Shown here: positions 1-8,773 of the stretch, piece after piece
How the letters are laid out: each line of letters starts with the position of its first letter
How positions within the stretch are numbered: position 1 is the stretch's first letter
Program-made: the position numbers and the translations under genes
Assembly (NCBI RefSeq): GCF_000305785.2
Contig: NC_018868.3
Span: 2,080,001 to 2,144,000 of the forward strand
Direction of reading: 5' to 3'
From: Simiduia agarivorans SA1 = DSM 21679
Lineage (GTDB): Bacteria; Pseudomonadota; Gammaproteobacteria; Pseudomonadales; Cellvibrionaceae
Length of the DNA stretch: 64,000 bases
The notes under the pieces: model-generated
The model's input: the letters and a program-made list of their open reading frames with translations, nothing else
Databases searched by the model: none
Told to the model about the DNA's origin: nothing

Positions 1-546
1 CATTATTTCACTCCCACAGGCGACAGCATGCGCAAGGAGTTTTTGCGCACGCCAGTGGATTTTGCCCGCATCAGTTCACACTTCAATCTGCGCCGCAAAC
101 ACCCGGTATTGCACTCGATCCGCGCGCACAAAGGCACCGACTATGCCGCCTCGACCGGCACACCCATCCGCGCGACCGGCGATGGCAAGGTCATCCATGC
201 CGGACGCAAAGGTGGTTACGGCAATACCGTCATTATTCAACACGGCCAGACCTACCGCACGCTCTACGCCCACATGAGCAAATATGCCCGTGGGGTGAAA
301 ACCGGCAGCCGGGTTAAGCAGGGGCAGATCATCGGCTACGTGGGCTCAACCGGCCTGGCCACCGGCCCGCATCTGCATTATGAGTTTTATGTGAATGGCG
401 CCGTGCGCAACCCCGTCACTGTGCCGCTGCCCAAAGCCAATGCCATCGCTAAATCCGAAATGAACCGGTTCCTGGCGCAGACCACCACCGCGTTGGCCGC
501 ACTGGAAAATTACCAGAAGACGACCCAACTCGCCCTGGCCGACTGA
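1..546 (+). CDS. M23 family murein endopeptidase, 3' part
   Basis: This is the C-terminal part of a LytM/M23 zinc peptidase that cuts peptidoglycan cross-links in the periplasm. The reading frame is open from base 1, and the residues before the first internal ATG (28) still fit the family, so the real start lies upstream of the window. The metal-binding HxxxD motif (HKGTD, near base 130) and the HLH motif (HLHYEF, near base 370) are both present. The tail after the catalytic fold is short and helical. The gene ends 3 bases before anmK, so the two probably share a transcript. The pairing links wall cleavage with recycling of wall fragments and matches the Pseudomonas gene order. Assignment to M23 is secure; the substrate is inferred. 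Confidence 0.93.
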   Translation, partial: HYFTPTGDSMRKEFLRTPVDFARISSHFNLRRKHPVLHSIRAHKGTDYAASTGTPIRATGDGKVIHAGRKGGYGNTVIIQHGQTYRTLYAHMSKYARGVKTGSRVKQGQIIGYVGSTGLATGPHLHYEFYVNGAVRNPVTVPLPKANAIAKSEMNRFLAQTTTALAALENYQKTTQLALAD

Positions 547-549
547 TCC

Positions 550-1659
550 ATGGACGGGCTTTATCTGGGCCTGATGTCCGGCACCAGCGCGGATGGCATT
601 GACGCCGCGCTGGTGCAATTCACAAACCACCGCTATGAACTGGTTGCCAGTCGCCACCAACCTTTCTCGGATAGCTTGCGCACACGGATCCACGCAATCG
701 CCGACGCACATCAATGGCGGCCGGCCGAGCTGGGCGAACTGGACGTCATACTGGGCCAGGCGTTTGCCTCTGCCGCACTGGCACTGCTCGACACTGCCTG
801 CATCAAACGCCAGCAAGTTATCGCCATTGGCAGTCACGGCCAGACGATCCGGCATCAACCTCCGGCGCCCGGACTCACCCCCTTCACCACGCAAATTGGC
901 GATGCGAACACCATTGCCGAACAGACCGGCATAGACACCATTGCCGACTTCCGGCGCCGCGACATGGCCGCCGGTGGACAGGGCGCGCCACTGGCGCCCG
1001 GCTTTCACCAGTGGGCCTGGGGGCGACGTCAGGACAGCTTCGCGGTAGTTAATCTGGGTGGCATCAGCAATCTCACCTGGCTGGCGAGCAGCGGCCAGCA
1101 AGCCGAAGGGTTTGACTGCGGTCCCGCGAACACGCTGATGGATGCCTGGTGCCAACGGCACCTGAATCGGGCCTTCGACAAAAACGGCGAGTGGGCCGCT
1201 TCAGGCCGGATCGATGATGCGCTGTTGCGGGCGCTACAAGCGCACCCATTCCTCAGGCAAACCGGGCCACGCAGCACTGGCCGCGAAGCGTTTAACCTCG
1301 CTTGGCTGGATCAGGTCCTGCAACAGTTGCCGCCCCTGGCACCGGCCGATGTACAGGCCAGCCTGTGTGAGTTCACCGCCCTTTGCATCACCCAGCCTTT
1401 ACAGGCACGACCTGCCAGCCAGCTCTACTGCTGCGGAGGCGGCGCCTACAACACGCATCTGTTAAACCGACTACAAAGCCGGTTGCCCGCCTGGCAGGTA
1501 ATGAGCACAGCCGCCCTGGGGCTTGCCCCCGAATGGGTCGAGGCCAGTGCGTTTGCCTGGCTCGCTTACCAGTTCATCCGCCAGCAACCGGGGAATCTGC
1601 CCGCGGTTACGGGCGCAACGGCGCCGAGAGTTCTGGGCGCGCGCTTCCCCTCGATTTGA
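550..1659 (+). CDS. anmK: anhydro-N-acetylmuramic acid kinase
   Basis: AnmK phosphorylates and opens 1,6-anhydro-MurNAc to MurNAc-6-phosphate during cytoplasmic recycling of the cell wall. The 369-residue product has the usual family length. It begins with the family signature GLMSGTSADGIDAAL and contains the conserved SHGQTIRH, ADFRRRDMAAGGQGAPL and NLGGISNLT motifs, which belong to the actin-like ATPase fold. The ATG at 550 follows the stop of the M23 peptidase by 3 bases, indicating translational coupling. No truncation or missing motif is visible. Confidence 0.97.
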   Translation: MDGLYLGLMSGTSADGIDAALVQFTNHRYELVASRHQPFSDSLRTRIHAIADAHQWRPAELGELDVILGQAFASAALALLDTACIKRQQVIAIGSHGQTIRHQPPAPGLTPFTTQIGDANTIAEQTGIDTIADFRRRDMAAGGQGAPLAPGFHQWAWGRRQDSFAVVNLGGISNLTWLASSGQQAEGFDCGPANTLMDAWCQRHLNRAFDKNGEWAASGRIDDALLRALQAHPFLRQTGPRSTGREAFNLAWLDQVLQQLPPLAPADVQASLCEFTALCITQPLQARPASQLYCCGGGAYNTHLLNRLQSRLPAWQVMSTAALGLAPEWVEASAFAWLAYQFIRQQPGNLPAVTGATAPRVLGARFPSI

Positions 1660-1681
1660 CCAATCGGTCAGTATTGGTCAA
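1656..1681. promoter_or_regulatory. 9-bp perfect inverted repeat, possible operator
   Basis: TTGACCAAT and ATTGGTCAA form a perfect inverted repeat with an 8-base spacer that holds a further GGTCA half-site. The repeat overlaps the anmK stop codon and lies about 20 bases upstream of the TATAAT at 1703. There is no T-tract, so it looks more like a repressor site (TetR-like GACC/GGTC half-sites) than a terminator. The regulator is unknown. Confidence 0.4.
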
Positions 1682-1702
1682 TTATTAAGCGATAATTTCG
1701 CG

Positions 1703-1708
1703 TATAAT
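1703..1708 (+). promoter_or_regulatory. sigma-70 -10 element for the coiled-coil exported protein gene
   Basis: A consensus TATAAT inside GCGTATAATGCGC lies about 42 bases before the ATG at 1750. No convincing -35 hexamer is visible at the right distance (TCAATT at 1679 is the nearest), which would fit a promoter that is controlled through the inverted repeat at 1656-1681. Confidence 0.55.
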
Positions 1709-1749
1709 GCGCGCCCCCAATTTCACTAACGCGGACTAAGCTGTTGTAT

Positions 1750-2679
1750 ATGAAGTTATTGACCTGCCTGACCTCACGCTCCTTGCCCGCCGGCCTGCTG
1801 GCGCTGGCTTGCCTGATGGCACCGCACGCCGCCATGGCGGACTCGCAACAAGCCATTGATAGTGAACGCAAGAAAATCCAATCGACCCTGACCCAGCACG
1901 CCGAACGGGAAGTCTATTTAAAAGACCGGATCGCGCGCACGGAAGAGGAGCTGCAATCCGCCGAGAAAGCGCTGGAGAAGCAGGAAGAAAAGCTCTCCGA
2001 CGCCATCAGCAACGCTGAGCAGAATCCGAGTGATTCGACCGCGCGCGCCGCCACGCACGCATCCATTCGCTACAACCGCTCAGAAGCCCGTAGCGAACGC
2101 CTGCAAGAACGACTGGACGCAGCCAAAGATGAGCTCGCCAGTATCGAGGCCCACCGCTCGGAGCTGAACCGGCAATTAGGCGCGCTGAAAACCCGCGAAG
2201 AACAGCTCAAAGCGGCGGCGGCAAAACCTGCCCCCAAGCCGGCTGCACCGGTATCCAAACCCGCGCCTGCGGTGGCTGCACCGGCGGTGGCGCCGGCGGC
2301 ACCCGTCGTAGCTGCACCCGCACCAGCGCCCGCTGTGGCGGCAACCTGGCCCAGCCCCGACGACGAATCGCCCGCGAATGTCGCGTTTGCCAAGCGCAAA
2401 ATGGCGGCGGCCACCGGCAAACCGGCCGGTCAACCACCGTTGCCAAGCGTCAAGCTGAACCACAATCGGGGTCGCGGCACAGAATCCCTGGAGTATATCG
2501 GGGACAATCTGTACGTCATTTCCATGCGCCTGGAAGCGGGCATGTGGGGCTTCAAAATCTTCAATGAAACGTTCTGGGTCAGCATCCCCAAGGCCAGTGC
2601 CGACCAGGAGTTCCGTCTGGTATACGATGTGAACGGGCGCGCTCAGCTGAACGTGTTCCGCGCCAGTTTGCTCAACTGA
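1750..2679 (+). CDS. exported coiled-coil protein of unknown function
   Basis: The product of about 309 residues starts with a clear Sec signal peptide (cleavage likely after AMA). A long charged coiled coil follows over roughly residues 35-150, then an Ala/Pro-rich linker (about 155-200), and a compact C-terminal domain of about 75 residues containing YIGDNLYVISMRLEAGMWG. I chose the ATG at 1750; a TTG at 1744 is also in frame. The layout suggests a periplasmic or envelope protein with a spacer region. It is flanked by wall-recycling genes and convergent with erpA, separated by a strong bidirectional terminator. I do not recognise the family and assign no function. Confidence 0.8.
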   Translation: MKLLTCLTSRSLPAGLLALACLMAPHAAMADSQQAIDSERKKIQSTLTQHAEREVYLKDRIARTEEELQSAEKALEKQEEKLSDAISNAEQNPSDSTARAATHASIRYNRSEARSERLQERLDAAKDELASIEAHRSELNRQLGALKTREEQLKAAAAKPAPKPAAPVSKPAPAVAAPAVAPAAPVVAAPAPAPAVAATWPSPDDESPANVAFAKRKMAAATGKPAGQPPLPSVKLNHNRGRGTESLEYIGDNLYVISMRLEAGMWGFKIFNETFWVSIPKASADQEFRLVYDVNGRAQLNVFRASLLN

Positions 2680-2683
2680 TCTA

Positions 2684-2728
2684 ACCCGCATAAAAAAACC
2701 GGCTTTAAGCCGGTTTTTTTATGCGGGT
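2684..2728. terminator. bidirectional rho-independent terminator
   Basis: A perfect 20-bp inverted repeat (ACCCGCAT, A7, CCGGC / GCCGG, T7, ATGCGGGT) with a TTTAA loop lies between the convergent gene ends at 2679 and 2740. A-tract and T-tract flank the GC core on both sides, so it should work in both directions. Confidence 0.95.
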
Positions 2729-2739
2729 AGCGCAGCAGG

Positions 2740-3096
2740 TCAGACTGAAAAACTGGCGCCACAGCCGCAAGTGCTGGTGGCATTGGGGTTCTGGACTACA
2801 AAACGGGAACCCTGCAGACCTTCCTCATAATCCACTTGCGATCCCACCAGATAGGGATAGCTCATGGCATCGACGACCACCTTAATACCGTCTTTCTCCA
2901 CAATGGTGTCGTCTTCGGCAAGCTGTTCTTCAAACGCAAACCCGTATTGGAAACCGGAACAGCCGCCGCCCGTTACGTAGACCCGCAGCTTCAGCTCGGG
3001 GTTACCCTCTTCCTCGATGAGGCTATGCACCTTGGCTGCCGCCTGGGCGGTGACATTCAAAGCCTGGGGAATGAATACTTCAGGGGTGGACATCAT
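2740..3096 (-). CDS. erpA: iron-sulfur cluster insertion protein ErpA
   Basis: ErpA is an A-type carrier that delivers Fe-S clusters to apo-proteins, including enzymes of isoprenoid synthesis. The 118-residue product has the A-type fold with the three conserved cysteines C46 (GGGCSGFQY), C110 and C112 (TCGCG near the C-terminus). Two adjacent ATGs (3096 and 3093) are possible starts. It is the last gene of a reverse-strand group with argC, a coiled-coil protein and a bactofilin, but it has its own likely promoter at 3125-3153. The same order occurs in Pseudomonas, supporting erpA over iscA or sufA. Confidence 0.96.
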   Translation of the reverse strand: MMSTPEVFIPQALNVTAQAAAKVHSLIEEEGNPELKLRVYVTGGGCSGFQYGFAFEEQLAEDDTIVEKDGIKVVVDAMSYPYLVGSQVDYEEGLQGSRFVVQNPNATSTCGCGASFSV

Positions 3097-3124
3097 GACT
3101 CCGGTCTATTTCACACAGCCGCCT

Positions 3125-3153
3125 ATTATGCGCCATGGCAATACCCCAGTAAA
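3125..3153 (-). promoter_or_regulatory. candidate sigma-70 promoter of erpA
   Basis: On the reverse strand TTTACT (3148-3153) and CATAAT (3125-3130) are separated by 17 bases, about 30 bases before the erpA start. This would let erpA be expressed separately from the upstream bactofilin gene. Confidence 0.55.
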
Positions 3154-3163
3154 CGGGTCAGGA

Positions 3164-3565
3164 TTAACCCGCCTCTGATACGCCTTTGAGCGCAGGGGCA
3201 GGGGCAGCCTTGGCCTTGGTCTCGGTGGCACCATAAACCAAATTGCCATTAACCTGCGAACCTTTGACCATCTCAATCATGTGGTAGTGCACATTGCCCT
3301 CAACCACTGCTTTGGCCGCGAGCTCAATGTGCTTGTCGGAATGGACATTGCCCTTTACGTGGCCATTGATGATAACGGAGGGCACACGAATATCGCCCTC
3401 GACCTGGCCTTTTTCCATAATGCGCACGCGCGCATCCCCCTTGCTGTCGGCAATGATATTGCCCCGCACTTTGCCTTCAATTTCCAGATTGCCGGAAAAG
3501 TGCACGTCGCCCACGATTTCAGTGGCTTTGGAGATCAGCGTTGTACCGCCCGTTGCAAAACTCAT
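3164..3565 (-). CDS. bactofilin (polymer-forming cytoskeletal protein)
   Basis: The 133-residue product has the short repeating beta-helix pattern of bactofilins (IVGDVHFSGNLEIEGKVRG, then repeats of G-x-V and GNV spaced about 15-20 residues apart), framed by a short N-terminal tail and an Ala/Pro-rich C-terminal tail. Bactofilins polymerise without nucleotide and help position wall-synthesis enzymes or set cell shape. The neighbours are a membrane-anchored coiled-coil protein 22 bases upstream and, across the terminator, murein-recycling genes, which fits an envelope role. The start ATG at 3565 is preceded by a purine-rich stretch. Function in this organism is inferred from the family. Confidence 0.92.
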   Translation of the reverse strand: MSFATGGTTLISKATEIVGDVHFSGNLEIEGKVRGNIIADSKGDARVRIMEKGQVEGDIRVPSVIINGHVKGNVHSDKHIELAAKAVVEGNVHYHMIEMVKGSQVNGNLVYGATETKAKAAPAPALKGVSEAG

Positions 3566-3587
3566 AATGACTACCTGCCTGTTGTGA

Positions 3588-4328
3588 TTAGCGCTCTTCC
3601 ACTAACCAGCCAAATTTTTTCTCGACGGTGGCGGGCTTGGCACCCCGGACACGGGCCGAAATCTCAATACGAATGGGTTCAAATCCCTGCGGCAACACCA
3701 TTTCGCCTTCAATATTCTGAAAGTATTTAAAACCCAGCCGGATATCCATCGCATCCACAGTGGCCGAAACATCCTTCAGCGCCAGACTCATGGGCAGGTC
3801 ATTTTGCCTACCCACAATCGTGAAATTCAACGAGCCGGTGAGCAACTTGTGATTGGTCGCAAATTGCTGCACCACCAGCTTGTAACGATAATGCCGGTCA
3901 ACACCTGTAGACAGCAGGTTGAGCGAGCCGATGGTCAGCCCCTGCGCCTCGGCATTGGGCGCCATCAGCCCCCGGTAGAAGCTGATATCTTCCTGCAGCT
4001 CGGCAATCTGGGCTTTGAGATCAATGACCTCATTGCGCACATCCTCGCTGGCCACTTTGTCCACCTCTGAACCCAGACGAAGATTGGCCACCTCCTGTTG
4101 CAATCGCTCTACCTCCGCCCGGCTATCGGCCAGAGCACGCTCAAACTGATCGCGCTCCTGCAACGCCGCTTGCTGAAACCGCAGAGCTTCTTTGGTGGCG
4201 TACCAATGCGCAACCGCCACCGCGATCGCGGCCAACGCCACAAATGTCAATCGGATGGTCCAACGCCACACGGGCCGATAAGGGACCACCTCAAGCTTGT
4301 ACTGCTTGCTGCCTTTGACAGCGGTCAT
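3588..4328 (-). CDS. membrane-anchored coiled-coil protein (DUF6776-like)
   Basis: The 246-residue protein has a basic N-terminus, one transmembrane helix at about residues 25-45, a coiled coil at about 50-125 and a C-terminal beta-rich domain. The layout resembles the DUF6776 proteins that accompany bactofilin genes in gammaproteobacteria. It lies between argC (27-base gap) and the bactofilin (22-base gap) on the same strand, so co-transcription is likely. A partnership with the bactofilin at the inner membrane is plausible but not shown by sequence. The domain name is from memory; the topology is seen directly. Confidence 0.75.
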   Translation of the reverse strand: MTAVKGSKQYKLEVVPYRPVWRWTIRLTFVALAAIAVAVAHWYATKEALRFQQAALQERDQFERALADSRAEVERLQQEVANLRLGSEVDKVASEDVRNEVIDLKAQIAELQEDISFYRGLMAPNAEAQGLTIGSLNLLSTGVDRHYRYKLVVQQFATNHKLLTGSLNFTIVGRQNDLPMSLALKDVSATVDAMDIRLGFKYFQNIEGEMVLPQGFEPIRIEISARVRGAKPATVEKKFGWLVEER

Positions 4329-4355
4329 GGAATTCTCCTGCTGATTGGGATTATG

Positions 4356-5399
4356 TCAGGGTAGCAGAGCCGGTGCCGCAAGCCCCATCGTCTCGTCGAA
4401 ACCAAACATGATATTCATGTTCTGGATGGCCTGACCGGAGGCGCCCTTGGTGAGGTTATCAATCACTGACATCACCACAACAGTATCACGTTGTTGCGGC
4501 CGGCATACGGCGATACGGCACATATTGGAGGATTTCACACTGCGGGTTTGCGGGTGACTGCCGGCGGGTAACACATCCACAAAGGGTTCATTCGCATAAC
4601 GCTCCTCGTACAACGCCTGCAAATCGCAGGCATCGCCGCGCAGGGTTGCATAGAGCGTGGCATGGATGCCCCGCACCATCGGCAGTAAATGCGGCACAAA
4701 GGTCAGCTGGGCGCGGCCGACGCCTTTGGGCAGCACCGCATTCAAACCTTGCTCAATTTCCGGCAGGTGGCGGTGGCCCGCCGAACCATAGGCCTTGAAG
4801 CTGTCCGCCACTTCCGACAACAGGTTATCAATACTGGCCTGACGGCCTGCTCCGCTGGTACCGCTGGCGGCATTGGCGATGAGGCGCGACGGATCCACCA
4901 GGTTGTTTTCCAGCAAGGGTAAAAAACCTAACTGAGTGGCGGTGGGGTAGCAGCCCGGGCAGGCAATCAACTGGGCGTCAGCAATCAGGTGCCGGTTCAC
5001 TTCCGGCAGACCATAGACCGCGCTGCCAATCAGTTCAGGACAACCATGGGGTTTGCCATACCATTTGGCCCACAGCTCGGCGTCCCTGATGCGGAAGTCG
5101 GCGGACAAGTCCACCACGCGCACTCCCCGCTTCATCAGCTCGGGCATCATTGCCTGCGCCACACCGTGCGGGGTGGCAAAAAACACCACGTCGCATTCAC
5201 CCAGCCGATCCGGATCAGGTACGGAAAACGCCAACTCGTCGTAATGGCCACGCAAGTTGGTAAACAACTGCGTCACCGGAACGCCCTCTTCGGCGCGTGA
5301 GGTAATGACATCCACCTTTACTTTCGGGTGAACGGCCAACAGTCGCAACAGCTCTACACCGGTATATCCCGTGCCGCCAACAATACCTGCCTTAATCAT
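4356..5399 (-). CDS. argC: N-acetyl-gamma-glutamyl-phosphate reductase
   Basis: ArgC reduces N-acetylglutamyl phosphate to the semialdehyde in arginine synthesis, using NADPH. The 347-residue product starts [17 protein letters not shown] (Rossmann motif) and has the catalytic cysteine motif [10 protein letters not shown] and the HRHLPEIEQ stretch. I start it at ATG 5399 because an AGGAGGT ribosome site lies 6 bases upstream; the frame stays open for 35 more codons upstream but those residues do not fit the family. It is the first gene of the reverse-strand group and diverges from the ClC gene. Confidence 0.97.
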   Translation of the reverse strand: MIKAGIVGGTGYTGVELLRLLAVHPKVKVDVITSRAEEGVPVTQLFTNLRGHYDELAFSVPDPDRLGECDVVFFATPHGVAQAMMPELMKRGVRVVDLSADFRIRDAELWAKWYGKPHGCPELIGSAVYGLPEVNRHLIADAQLIACPGCYPTATQLGFLPLLENNLVDPSRLIANAASGTSGAGRQASIDNLLSEVADSFKAYGSAGHRHLPEIEQGLNAVLPKGVGRAQLTFVPHLLPMVRGIHATLYATLRGDACDLQALYEERYANEPFVDVLPAGSHPQTRSVKSSNMCRIAVCRPQQRDTVVVMSVIDNLTKGASGQAIQNMNIMFGFDETMGLAAPALLP

Positions 5400-5437
5400 T
5401 TGCCTACCTCCTGCCTGAATTCTCTGGGTGAGTCGCG

Positions 5438-5466
5438 TATAATAAAAAGCCTGTGCCAATACGCAA
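5438..5466. promoter_or_regulatory. divergent promoter region of argC and the ClC gene
   Basis: TATAATA at 5438-5444 can be read on both strands: as TATAAT forward and TATTAT reverse. For argC, TTGCGT (5461-5466, reverse strand) lies 16 bases upstream of TATTAT. The forward -35 is unclear. Confidence 0.4.
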
Positions 5467-5556
5467 GTAAAAGGAAGCCCTCTGGCGATCAACAAGGCAC
5501 ACAATACCTGTTACGCCTGATTTTCCATCACATCGCAAGGAGTCGAGTCCGTTACC

Positions 5557-7308
5557 ATGGCCGTGAAGGCGCTGCAGCTCATTCAGAATTGGCTCGATAA
5601 CTTCCGCTTGCGCCTGGCCTATACCGATGCCCTGCCCCAGCTTGCGCTGCTGGGTCTGGTGAGCGGCCTTGCCGCCGCCGGCGTTATCGTGGTGTTCCGG
5701 CTGGCTCTGGACGCCCCGCTCAATTGGATTCTCCCTCACGGCCAGGATGATTTTGAGAGTTTACCCTCCGTCTGGCACGCCGGGCTGCCGGTGATTGGCG
5801 GCATTGTGCTGGCGATCTTTTTTCATTTTCTGCCCGCCCGCTACCGTTCGCTGGGCGTCACCCATGTACTCGACCGGTTGAACGCTCACCAGGGCCATAT
5901 GTCATCGCGCAATATGTGGGCACAATTTGTTGGCGGTCTGATTTGTCTTGCCAGCGGTCAATCGGTTGGCCGGGAAGGCCCGGCCGTCCACATGGGCGCG
6001 GCCAGTGCCAGCATCATCGGGCGCTGGTCCCGGCTGCCCAACAACAGCATGCGCACACTGGTAGCCTGCGGCGTTGCCGCCGCCATTGCGGCCTCGTTCA
6101 ACACCCCCATGGCCGGCGTCGTATTTGCCATGGAAGTGGTCTTGCTGGAATACACCATCACCGGCTTCCTGCCGGTTATTCTGGCGTCGGTTTCCGGCGC
6201 TATGCTTAGCCAGATTTTTTTCGGCCAGGAAGTGGCGTTCAAGGTGCCCCCCTTGGCCATGAACAGTCTGTGGGAGTTGCCCTATATTGTGTTTGGCGGT
6301 CTGGTGGTTGCGCTGTTTGCGTCGCTTTTCATCCAGATTATTGTGCGCATGGTGCCACTGCAAAAACACCCGGTAGCCCCCCGGTTATTGGCGGCCGGCT
6401 GCATCACCGGGGTTGCCGCCTATTTTGTGCCACAAATCATGGGCATTGGTTACGACACCGTAAACCAGGTGATGAATACCCAGCTCGGCATGCAATTACT
6501 GGTCGTGATTGTGCTGACCAAGTTATTTATCACCGGCATCGTGTTTGGCCTCGGCATCCCCGGCGGCTCCATCGGCCCAACCCTCTTTATGGGCGCGATG
6601 CTGGGCAGCCTGCTCGGCATTACCGCCAATGTACTGATGCCGGACTATGCCTCTGATCCGGCCTTTTATGTGCTGCTGGGCATGGTGGGAATGATGGCGG
6701 CAGTACTGAACGCGCCACTGGCGGCGTTGCTGGCACTGCTGGAGTTGAGCGCCAGTCACACGATTATTTTCCCCGGCATGTTAATGGTTGTCACCGCCTG
6801 CTTCGCCAGCCGCCAGATCATTCCCAACACCGGCCTGTTTCAGGAAATACTCAAAGCCCAGGGTAAGTCAGGGCGCCAGGGCGTGGCAGGGCAAATTCTG
6901 TCGCGCGCCGGTATCGAAAGCGTGTTGGAACGCAATTTTATTGTGTGCGGTCGACGCAAGTATTACGACGAGTTGCGCAAATTGCTTGAGCAACAACCCG
7001 CCTGGTTATTGGTGGATGAACTGGAAGGCAAAAAATTCCTGGTGCGGCCCGCCGACGTGGCCAAGTACCTTGAAGAAGCCCCTATCGAAGAGCTCAGCCT
7101 GGAACGGGAAGTCGACCTGCTTAAAATCCCGGCCAAACGCCTTGAGCTGGCACCGATTCATTCGCGCGCCAATTTATATGAGGCACTCAGTCAACTGAAA
7201 CAAACCGGCGCCGACGCGCTCTATGTGAGTCGCACTGGTGCCCCCCTGTTATCATCGGTGTACGGTATCGTGACCCGTCACGCCATCACCAGCTATTACC
7301 AACTATAA
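5557..7308 (+). CDS. ClC family chloride channel/transporter
   Basis: The 583-residue membrane protein has the ClC core in about the first 430 residues with the anion-pathway motif GREGP (SVGREGPAVHMG, carrying the gating glutamate) and the third signature GIPGGSIGPTLF. A glutamate in the segment FAMEVVLLEY occupies the place of the proton-coupling residue of H+/Cl- exchangers, so an antiporter is likelier than a channel. The C-terminal 150 residues resemble a divergent pair of CBS-like domains that would sense nucleotides in the cytoplasm. An AAGGAG element lies about 14 bases before the ATG, rather far. The substrate (chloride or another anion) cannot be read from the sequence. Confidence 0.93.
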   Translation: MAVKALQLIQNWLDNFRLRLAYTDALPQLALLGLVSGLAAAGVIVVFRLALDAPLNWILPHGQDDFESLPSVWHAGLPVIGGIVLAIFFHFLPARYRSLGVTHVLDRLNAHQGHMSSRNMWAQFVGGLICLASGQSVGREGPAVHMGAASASIIGRWSRLPNNSMRTLVACGVAAAIAASFNTPMAGVVFAMEVVLLEYTITGFLPVILASVSGAMLSQIFFGQEVAFKVPPLAMNSLWELPYIVFGGLVVALFASLFIQIIVRMVPLQKHPVAPRLLAAGCITGVAAYFVPQIMGIGYDTVNQVMNTQLGMQLLVVIVLTKLFITGIVFGLGIPGGSIGPTLFMGAMLGSLLGITANVLMPDYASDPAFYVLLGMVGMMAAVLNAPLAALLALLELSASHTIIFPGMLMVVTACFASRQIIPNTGLFQEILKAQGKSGRQGVAGQILSRAGIESVLERNFIVCGRRKYYDELRKLLEQQPAWLLVDELEGKKFLVRPADVAKYLEEAPIEELSLEREVDLLKIPAKRLELAPIHSRANLYEALSQLKQTGADALYVSRTGAPLLSSVYGIVTRHAITSYYQL

Positions 7309-7358
7309 AAAACCATTAATAATTGCCGGTGCAGGTGCATAGCCGGCGGAGATACAAA

Positions 7359-8261
7359 ATGACACACGCCGTAAGCCTGGCGCCCGATTTAACTTTTTCC
7401 CGCCTGATCTATGGCTGGTGGCGACTCATGTCCTGGGACATGGACACCAAGGCCATCGAACAACGCCTGGAAGCGTGTATTGCCATGGGCATTACCACGC
7501 ACGACCACGCCGACATTTATGGCGACTACCTGTGCGAAACCACCTTCGGCCAGGCCCTGCGCCAGCGGCCGGATCTGCGCGCGCAGATTCAGCTGGTGAG
7601 CAAATGCGGCATCGAACTGGTCAGCGCCCAACGACCGGCCCACAGAGCCAAAGCCTACAACACCAGCCGCGATCATATCGTGGCATCCGCAGAGCGTTCC
7701 CTGCGCGAACTGGGCACCGATTACCTCGATGTGTTATTGATCCATCGCCCGGATCCGCTGATGGATGTGGACGCAATTGCCAGCGCATTTGCGCAACTGA
7801 AGTCAGCTGGTAAGGTACGTTATTTTGGTGTGTCGAACTTCCTGCCGGACCAATATCAACTGCTGCAAAGCCGTCTGGACTCGCCCTTGGTGACCAATCA
7901 ATTGGAAGTCTCCGTCATGCACCACGACGCCTTTCACGACGGCAGCCTGAATCTGGCCCAGCGTGTGAGACAGCCGGTCATGGCCTGGTCTGCGCTGGCG
8001 GGTGGCCGCTTGTTCAGCGACCCGTCACCAGAGGCCCAGCGCGTGCGCGACGCTCTGACAGCGGTCGCCAAGGACATCGGCGCCGAGAGTATCGATCAGG
8101 TCGCGCTGGCCTGGCTGCTGTGCCACCCGGCACAGATTCTGCCCATTGTCGGCAGCGGTAATCTGAACCGCATCCAGTCTGCCAAGGGCGCGCTCGAACT
8201 CGGGCTCACCCGCGACCAGTGGTACAGCATCTGGCTGGCCGGCAACGGCACGCTGCCATAA
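7359..8261 (+). CDS. aldo/keto reductase (YdhF-like)
   Basis: This is an NADPH-dependent oxidoreductase with a TIM-barrel fold. The 300-residue product shows the aldo/keto catalytic set: Asp and Tyr in DHADIYGDY, Lys in LVSKCG and His in LLIHRPDPL. C-terminal VGSGNLNRIQSA is the cofactor-binding segment. The ATG at 7359 follows a GGCGGAG ribosome site; an upstream TTG would only add residues that do not fit. It lies between the ClC gene and hemJ without a clear pathway link. The natural substrate is unknown. Confidence 0.93.
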   Translation: MTHAVSLAPDLTFSRLIYGWWRLMSWDMDTKAIEQRLEACIAMGITTHDHADIYGDYLCETTFGQALRQRPDLRAQIQLVSKCGIELVSAQRPAHRAKAYNTSRDHIVASAERSLRELGTDYLDVLLIHRPDPLMDVDAIASAFAQLKSAGKVRYFGVSNFLPDQYQLLQSRLDSPLVTNQLEVSVMHHDAFHDGSLNLAQRVRQPVMAWSALAGGRLFSDPSPEAQRVRDALTAVAKDIGAESIDQVALAWLLCHPAQILPIVGSGNLNRIQSAKGALELGLTRDQWYSIWLAGNGTLP

Positions 8262-8292
8262 CTTTTTCGAAACACTTGCAGGATTCAATCCC

Positions 8293-8712
8293 ATGCTCTG
8301 GATAAAGGCCTTCCACCTCATTGCAGTGATCTGCTGGTTTGCAGCACTGTTTTATTTACCGCGCCTGTTTGTCTATCACGCCATGAGCGACGATCAGATC
8401 AGCCGCGACCGGTTTGTGATCATGGAGCGCAAGCTTTACCGCGGCATCGCCACCCCGAGCATGGTGCTGACACTGGTATTGGGATTGTGGTTATTGCATT
8501 TGGTGCCCGGTTTCATGAAATCGGGCTGGATGCACGCCAAATTGACCCTGGTACTGCTGTGCGTGGCCTATCACTTCGCCGCGCGGCATTACATGGTGCA
8601 ATTGCGCGATGGGCGCTGCACCAAATCGCACCGGTTTTTCCGCGTGTTCAACGAGTTACCGGTGTTCCTGCTGGTGCCCATCGTGATCCTGGTGGTGGTC
8701 AAACCCTTCTGA
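8293..8712 (+). CDS. hemJ: protoporphyrinogen IX oxidase HemJ
   Basis: HemJ is an inner-membrane enzyme that oxidises protoporphyrinogen IX to protoporphyrin IX, the step before iron insertion in heme synthesis. The 139-residue product has four hydrophobic helices and the conserved His in the first helix (KAFHLIAVICWFA) and the FYLPRLFVYH motif. Family members are about this length. A conserved arginine/lysine-rich loop (ERKLYRGIATPSM) follows. Nearby hemL (1.5 kb downstream) is another tetrapyrrole gene, consistent with the call. Confidence 0.93.
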   Translation: MLWIKAFHLIAVICWFAALFYLPRLFVYHAMSDDQISRDRFVIMERKLYRGIATPSMVLTLVLGLWLLHLVPGFMKSGWMHAKLTLVLLCVAYHFAARHYMVQLRDGRCTKSHRFFRVFNELPVFLLVPIVILVVVKPF

Positions 8713-8773
8713 TCGGCCGGCAGTTTTTTCTGCCTGTGTTAAACTCAAGCAGAGTGACTGCACAGGCTGAAAA

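Noticed and set aside
346..1161. 271-codon reverse frame overlapping the M23 gene and anmK
   Set aside because: Crosses two well-supported genes in the opposite direction and shows no domain.
2176..2691. 171-codon reverse frame within the exported coiled-coil gene
   Set aside because: Arises from the Ala/Pro-rich stretch; the forward frame has a signal peptide and promoter.
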